Shown here: piece after piece, positions 49,701-55,700 of the stretch
How positions within the stretch are numbered: the first letter of the stretch is position 1
Layout: the number at the start of each line of letters is the position of its first letter
Source: Tubulanus polymorphus
Taxonomy: Eukaryota > Nemertea > Palaeonemertea > Tubulaniformes > Tubulanidae
Length of the DNA: 60,000 nt
Direction: 5' to 3'
Assembly: GCF_964204645.1 (NCBI RefSeq)
Contig: NC_134034.1
Location: 11,281,414 to 11,341,413, forward strand
Notes under the pieces: generated by a model
The model's database searches: none
What the model saw: the letters and a program-made list of their open reading frames with translations, nothing else
Told to the model about the DNA's origin: nothing
Position numbers and translations under genes: made by a program

Positions 49701-52700
49701 GATATTTCGCAATCGATTTTCAGATGATTAAAAACGCATTTAATCGTTGTATATTTTCAGATAGGAGACAGTTGTATTGTAACAGTACGGATGACTCGTT
49801 GTCGTGTTGGCCGACGACGGTTGCCGGGACCCTGGCGTCGATTCCCTGCCCTCGATTCATCGAAGGGATTCCCTATAACACTTCCAGTAAGTTTGAGCCG
49901 AATCGGAAAATGGAAAATACCCAAACGTATTCGATGGTTTCGCACGAAGCCCTGAGAATATTTTGCTATGATAAGATATGATCCATTTTTCGTATATAGA
50001 GTTTTTACTGAAATAATGAATATGCAACAGATAAAGTAATATTATTCAAGGAAAGACTTTTCATTTGACTTTTTTTCAAAGTTCCACCAGTACGTAATTC
50101 GCTTTAGAAATGAGTAGATTTTAGAAAATAGAATGTTTTTTTTATTAACCAGAGAACGTAACGAAATGGTGTTTGCCGACTGGTCGCTGGGAGAGGTTGG
50201 CCAACTATTCTCAATGTGAACCGCTACAGAATATAGACGAAATCTCAGAAATAGCCGTACGTATTTCTAAACACTTCGTTAACCAGCTATCCCACCAGAT
50301 GGCGCAACGAGCACTCGGTCTTGCGTTGTGAAAATTAGTTCATCATTTTTCAATGAACTTTCAACTGAATATTTAGACTCCCGAATCAATGCATTTTCAA
50401 AGCACCTACTAAATGTACAATAAATTCATTCTTCTACTCGGATATCGGTGCTGTTTTTTGATTTATTTGAAATAAACTTCTTTCAATCGTAATCGAAATG
50501 TAGTACGATAAATTGAATGCGGAAGACCGAGTAACTACTAGCGACACCAGGCGGATCCTCCCCTGCCATAAGTGGAATCCTCGATTGCCACAGTAGCTAT
50601 GCGGGTACCCCATTAGTGGACAAACAATTACTACAGTTTAATCTAAGAATGCTTTTATATAAATTATCATATTTGAACTGAAAGATATGCATTTATCAAT
50701 ATCATGATATCTAAAAACTAGAGAATCTAATCACGTAATGAACAATCGCACAATATTGATGGTATTAAAAGCTAATCTTGCCGTCAGTTTTGACTGGATT
50801 TATCTAAATCCCTCTTGGTACAAACAGTATATGGCAGTTTCTCGATGGAAATGGAATTTAGATAAATTCGGTCGAATATATACCCAGATGACTTGTTGGG
50901 CGATTAAATGAAAAGTCGATCGAATACCCTAGTCAAATACCATCCAATAACGGGATTATTCATTATCCTCTACACTGAGATCTGTCAATTTAGTTATGTG
51001 TGTTATTTTTAGGATGGCGAAACCGAAAAGAATATCGTGGTGACTATTTACTTCGTCGGATTTGGTATCTCTTTATTAGCGCTGTGCGTGGCGTTGAGCA
51101 TATTCCTGCATTTCAGGTAAGACGCGCGGTACCAAATGGCGACCACCAGCTATTCTATCTCAATCTAAATACACGTTGTGTTTTAAAAAGACCCACAGAT
51201 TTATTCCTCTTTCTTTTTCGCAGGAGTTTACGGTGCATTCGTAATAAAGTCCATTGTCACTTGATCGCGACGTTTATTTTGAGAACGGTGGCTTGGATCA
51301 TGTTGACGTCGATTATGGGCACGAGCGCCCGAGAGACCGCTCCGTGGGTACGTATCTAACCGACTACCTGTTGAAGAACAGGACTTCCCGTTTCAGGAAA
51401 TAGTAACTTCCTTAATTGATATTAAACAGAAATATAAGCCTTTAATCTCGATCGATAGAACACTATATCCGTGTTGACGCGATGTAGAAAGAATCCCACA
51501 ATGATAAGAAAAAGTCCGAAAATGTAATTTCGAGACGTTTCGACTATATCCTAATAGTCATTATTCCTAATGACTATTAGGATATAGTCGAAACGTTGAA
51601 ATAAACTACTATCTCGAAGTTACATTATCGGACTTTTTCTTATCATTGTGGGATTCTTTCTACAAGCCTTTAATCTATTAAGTCTTCAGGCATCATTCAG
51701 TGCAACTGGCAATTCTTATGATACCCTTTATTTGGCGGGGTTGCCAAATTCATATTTCTCTCAACAAGGGCAAACAACCCCTAGAAACCTAGAGATGGGA
51801 AAGTGTCGGGATGGTCTATCGAATAAAAACTTTTTTCGTTAATCATTTCGATTATTTATTTTCAGTGGCTATGCACGATTCTGACGGTCATTCACAACTA
51901 CCTTCAAATGACGAACTTCTTCTGGATGTTCGTCGAAGGGTTGTATCTACATACGATCATAGTCTGGGCGTACTCCGCCGAGAAAATCCGTTTTTGGCAT
52001 TATGCAATGATCGGATGGTGTAAGTATTATTTCTTTTACTACTTGAATATTCGGCAGTAGAAATCCCTCATTTCGGATTCCTCGGCGACTCCGAGACTAA
52101 AAATCGAAATTCAAATTTGTAACGGTCGGAATAGTTCGTTAGGGAGTATGCGCACGCACACGCGTCGTTTCGTGACGTTTAAACAAGTTTTCGATGTTAA
52201 TTTCACCGTGAAACAAGAGATAAAAACGTCGCCGCAGCAGCCTGGCGATATGAACGTATCAGGTCGTGTTATTGATAGCAGACGACAGAATCACGTGTTT
52301 GATTATCGGAATTCAATACGATAACAGTGTGTTTATGGTGGCGAATATAGAAATATCACAACTCCAAAACACAAGTTTTATATCTTTAGACCGGTCTTAA
52401 AATTGTTAGATTTGTTATAGAACCAATATGAGCCTAGAGACTGGGTTGTGAGTTGTAGGTTGGTCATAGAACCAAAATGAGCTTATAGAATGGTGTGAAG
52501 AAGTTAGATTTGCTATGGAACAAAAATGAGTTTAAACTGGTCCTAAGTTATTGGATTGGCTATTAAACCAAAATGAGTTTAGACTGGTCTTAGGTTGTTC
52601 GATTTTGGCCAACATAGAACCAAAACGAGCTCTGGTCGGATCTACGTTGTTAGATTGACTATCGAACCAAAATGGTGCTAGAGTTTTAAGTCGTAAGATG

Positions 52701-55700
52701 TTGTTAAATTCGCCACAAAGATTTGTTCTTAAATTTCCATATATTTTTTCTCCTACAGGCGCCCCGTGTATTTTGATCGTGTCGTGGGCCGTGGTGAAAT
52801 ATATGGTCGACAACAATTAGTGAGTAATCGGCTGCTTAACAACGAGCGACCGCATTCACGAAGCGCCCGTATATATATAAGTTACGCGTCACGTAAACGA
52901 ACTTACGGGTCATTCACGAAACAACCCGTAAGTTTGCACGTAGATATCGTGACACGTTATTTTTACGGGCGATTCTACGGTCTCAGCAGAACGCAGTCTC
53001 TGAAGGAGAAATTTACAATTTTCTGAAAATGAATCTGCTGAATAACAACTTGTATAACATTGAAGAAGCATGTTTGTTTATCCTATGATGTATGTTAACG
53101 TTACCGGGTATGTTATTTTTTTCAGTTGTTGGTTGCCTAAAACTGGAACTTACTACGACTACATTTATATTGCTCCTATATTGATATGCCTTGGTGTAAG
53201 TAAAGTACATGTATTCGATTCAATACGTGGCCATTTCAAAGAATCTTATTTTTGATCAATGCTTGTTCAGTTTGAGCCGGCGCATATTCCGGTTATCCCT
53301 GTTCTGGAGCCAGTTAGTGACTTCTAATGTACAAATGTTGGCTTAGAAATCTTAATACTGGCCCAAAGTTGTTGATAATCCAAAGAGCCATGATGAGTTT
53401 GGTCTAGTCTAGAGAGTGGAATGCTCCACCTTAGCTTACTGATCCCGGAGTCTCTAGCTATAACATTAGCCATTACTGTGCGCCGATCCCTGGGCGAACC
53501 TTTCGTAGCTAGTCGACTAGTGGTCGGAACTAAAAACCGTACGCCCTGTCGTAATGTATTTCATAGTGATGGCCATCTTGAAACTTGGTCCAGACTACAG
53601 CGACCTTGCTTTTCGTGCCATAATTCCGACTAACTGTCATTCGGGTTCACTTAGTTCGACTATAGTCGTTTAAACTCCGGATAACCGAAGTTCGCCCCTG
53701 GCTGAAAGTCGGATGCTCTACTTTATCGTAGTGAACTCGGAGTCTCAACGTGCGTCACGGAGCCACCCCAACTACTGCGTCGTTGTAATATTAAAACCTA
53801 ATTTGTGTACGACTCGACGGATGTTTGAGTCCAGTTGAGACCGATATAAATCACAACAGTCGCGTCCAGTTCCATCGTTAATCTGTTAATGGTGAAATAA
53901 TCACATCGATCAACTCGACTTATAGTTTCCGTTGATGACATTCTGCGCTCATCGTCGCAGACGATCGCTCTGCCCTACATTTCAACTGCTCTTAATATGG
54001 AGCCGCCCCAGGTGCATCTTCATTCAAAGATTTACCCGCCCTGATTTACTCCAATGGCAGAAATTGACAGAAGCAAAATAAAAGTAAAGGGCGTACTGCT
54101 AGATGGCTCTAGGGGGCGCGTTAATGGCGTCTTGGCTTCCTCATCTCGACCTAATTTTACTCTACCTCCCATCCGCGAGATGAGAAGCAATAGGAGGGTG
54201 CACCCTCTTCCCTAGTTCGGCCTGCACACCCTCTCTCCACCCCTCGCTATTCATATCATCTCACCATCCTCCTTCCCCTCGCCCTCCACTCCCTCTCAAC
54301 ACCCCCTCGCCCTCCACTCCCTCTCACCGCCCCCTCGCCCTCCACTCCCTCTCACCGCCCCTCACCCTCCACTCCCTCCCTCCACCCCCTCGCTATTCAT
54401 ACCCTCTCACCGCCCCCTCGCCCTCCACTCCCTCTCACCGCCCTCTCGCCATCCACTCCCTCTCTCGTCAGTAAACTATATAATAATCTACTCTTTTTTT
54501 TCAGGTGAATATTATATTTTTGGGTTCTATTATTTGGGTTCTGATAACGAAGTTACGCGCATCGAACACGCTGGAAACACGTCGCTATAGGTAGGTACAC
54601 TGACGTCACAGAGTCGTCTTCACGACAGCATGATGTGACGTCATGAGTAACGTAAACGCTTCAACTATCGGTGCATTGCTTTCTTATCTGCGTGATTTAT
54701 TTTACTCTAGTTTATAACGAATTATTTATTTTGCGCGATATATATTGTGTTTTTTTTTCAAGTTTGTGAACGATTCAATGCTTAATAGTAGAATAGGCCA
54801 CACACGAATAGAAAACTAGATAATAGAAATAAAACCACTTCAATATTTACAAAGATGATTAAGAAGCGTCTTGTCTTTTCATTTTTGCTTCAAACTTTTG
54901 ATCACCTTTTTAATCTTTTGAATTCGTACATATATTAGGTTTCGTTTCTATCAAAATGAGACTGCACTATTCTAATTACCTCGGTTAATTGATTATCAAT
55001 TTCAGGAATGATTTTATTAGGTAAATCAAACAAACGTTCGGGTTTGTTTTGTAGTAAGAACACGTGCACTTGCATGGACAGCGCCGTCTGCCGTGAACGA
55101 ATCGAAACACTTTCATATATTCTTTTAGAATTCCCAAAATTGACATTTCTGCTTATCCGACCTATCCTTATCACCAGCGCTATCCACCGATATTTGTCGT
55201 TCATTTCAGTTTTCTGTTATCATTCTCTGTTTACTTCGCTTCCCTGCATTAGACACCATCGACGTCACGCGACCGTTGACGACCTTGGTGAAACGACCTT
55301 GGCACATCCTCGTGTATAGCGTTTTACCTTAATTGTTGAATGTAATGAAAGATAGGCAAACGACAAAAAGGACGAAGTAATTATTTCACGTTTTCAAACC
55401 TGACTAAAAAGATATTTATTTTGATATCGATATTTAAAATGGTGTCATTATCAGGGTTGTACCTAGCACTTGAATTTTTTTTTTTTTGGGGGGGGGAGGG
55501 GGCAGAGAAACCCGAAAAGGGCAGTTCTTTAGGAAACTACAATGATATTTGCAAAACGGAAATTTTTCCAAAATTTCTGGGGGGGGGGGGGCAGAAAATA
55601 GATTGAAAATGTGCAATCGTTGGTGGAGTACTACATTAAGCAGGAGAGAAGAAATATAATGATATTGACAATGATAATATGAGTTATAGAAATAATACAA

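Larger units (their letters stand above)
16705..49760 (+). other. Intron 1 of the receptor gene (33,056 bp)
   Basis: It runs from the GTAAGA donor after exon 1 to the TTTTCAG acceptor of exon 2. No further exon is needed: both flanking exons are phase 1, and the spacing between the first and second cysteines is reasonable. It could still contain alternative first exons or regulatory elements. It is much longer than the other ten introns (107 to 1309 bp) and carries most repeats listed here. Confidence 0.85.

Noticed and set aside
49724-49760. Alternative start Met at 49724 just before exon 2
   Set aside because: The region is the polypyrimidine tract and acceptor of intron 1. The frame is open by chance and would lose the signal peptide and the first cysteine.
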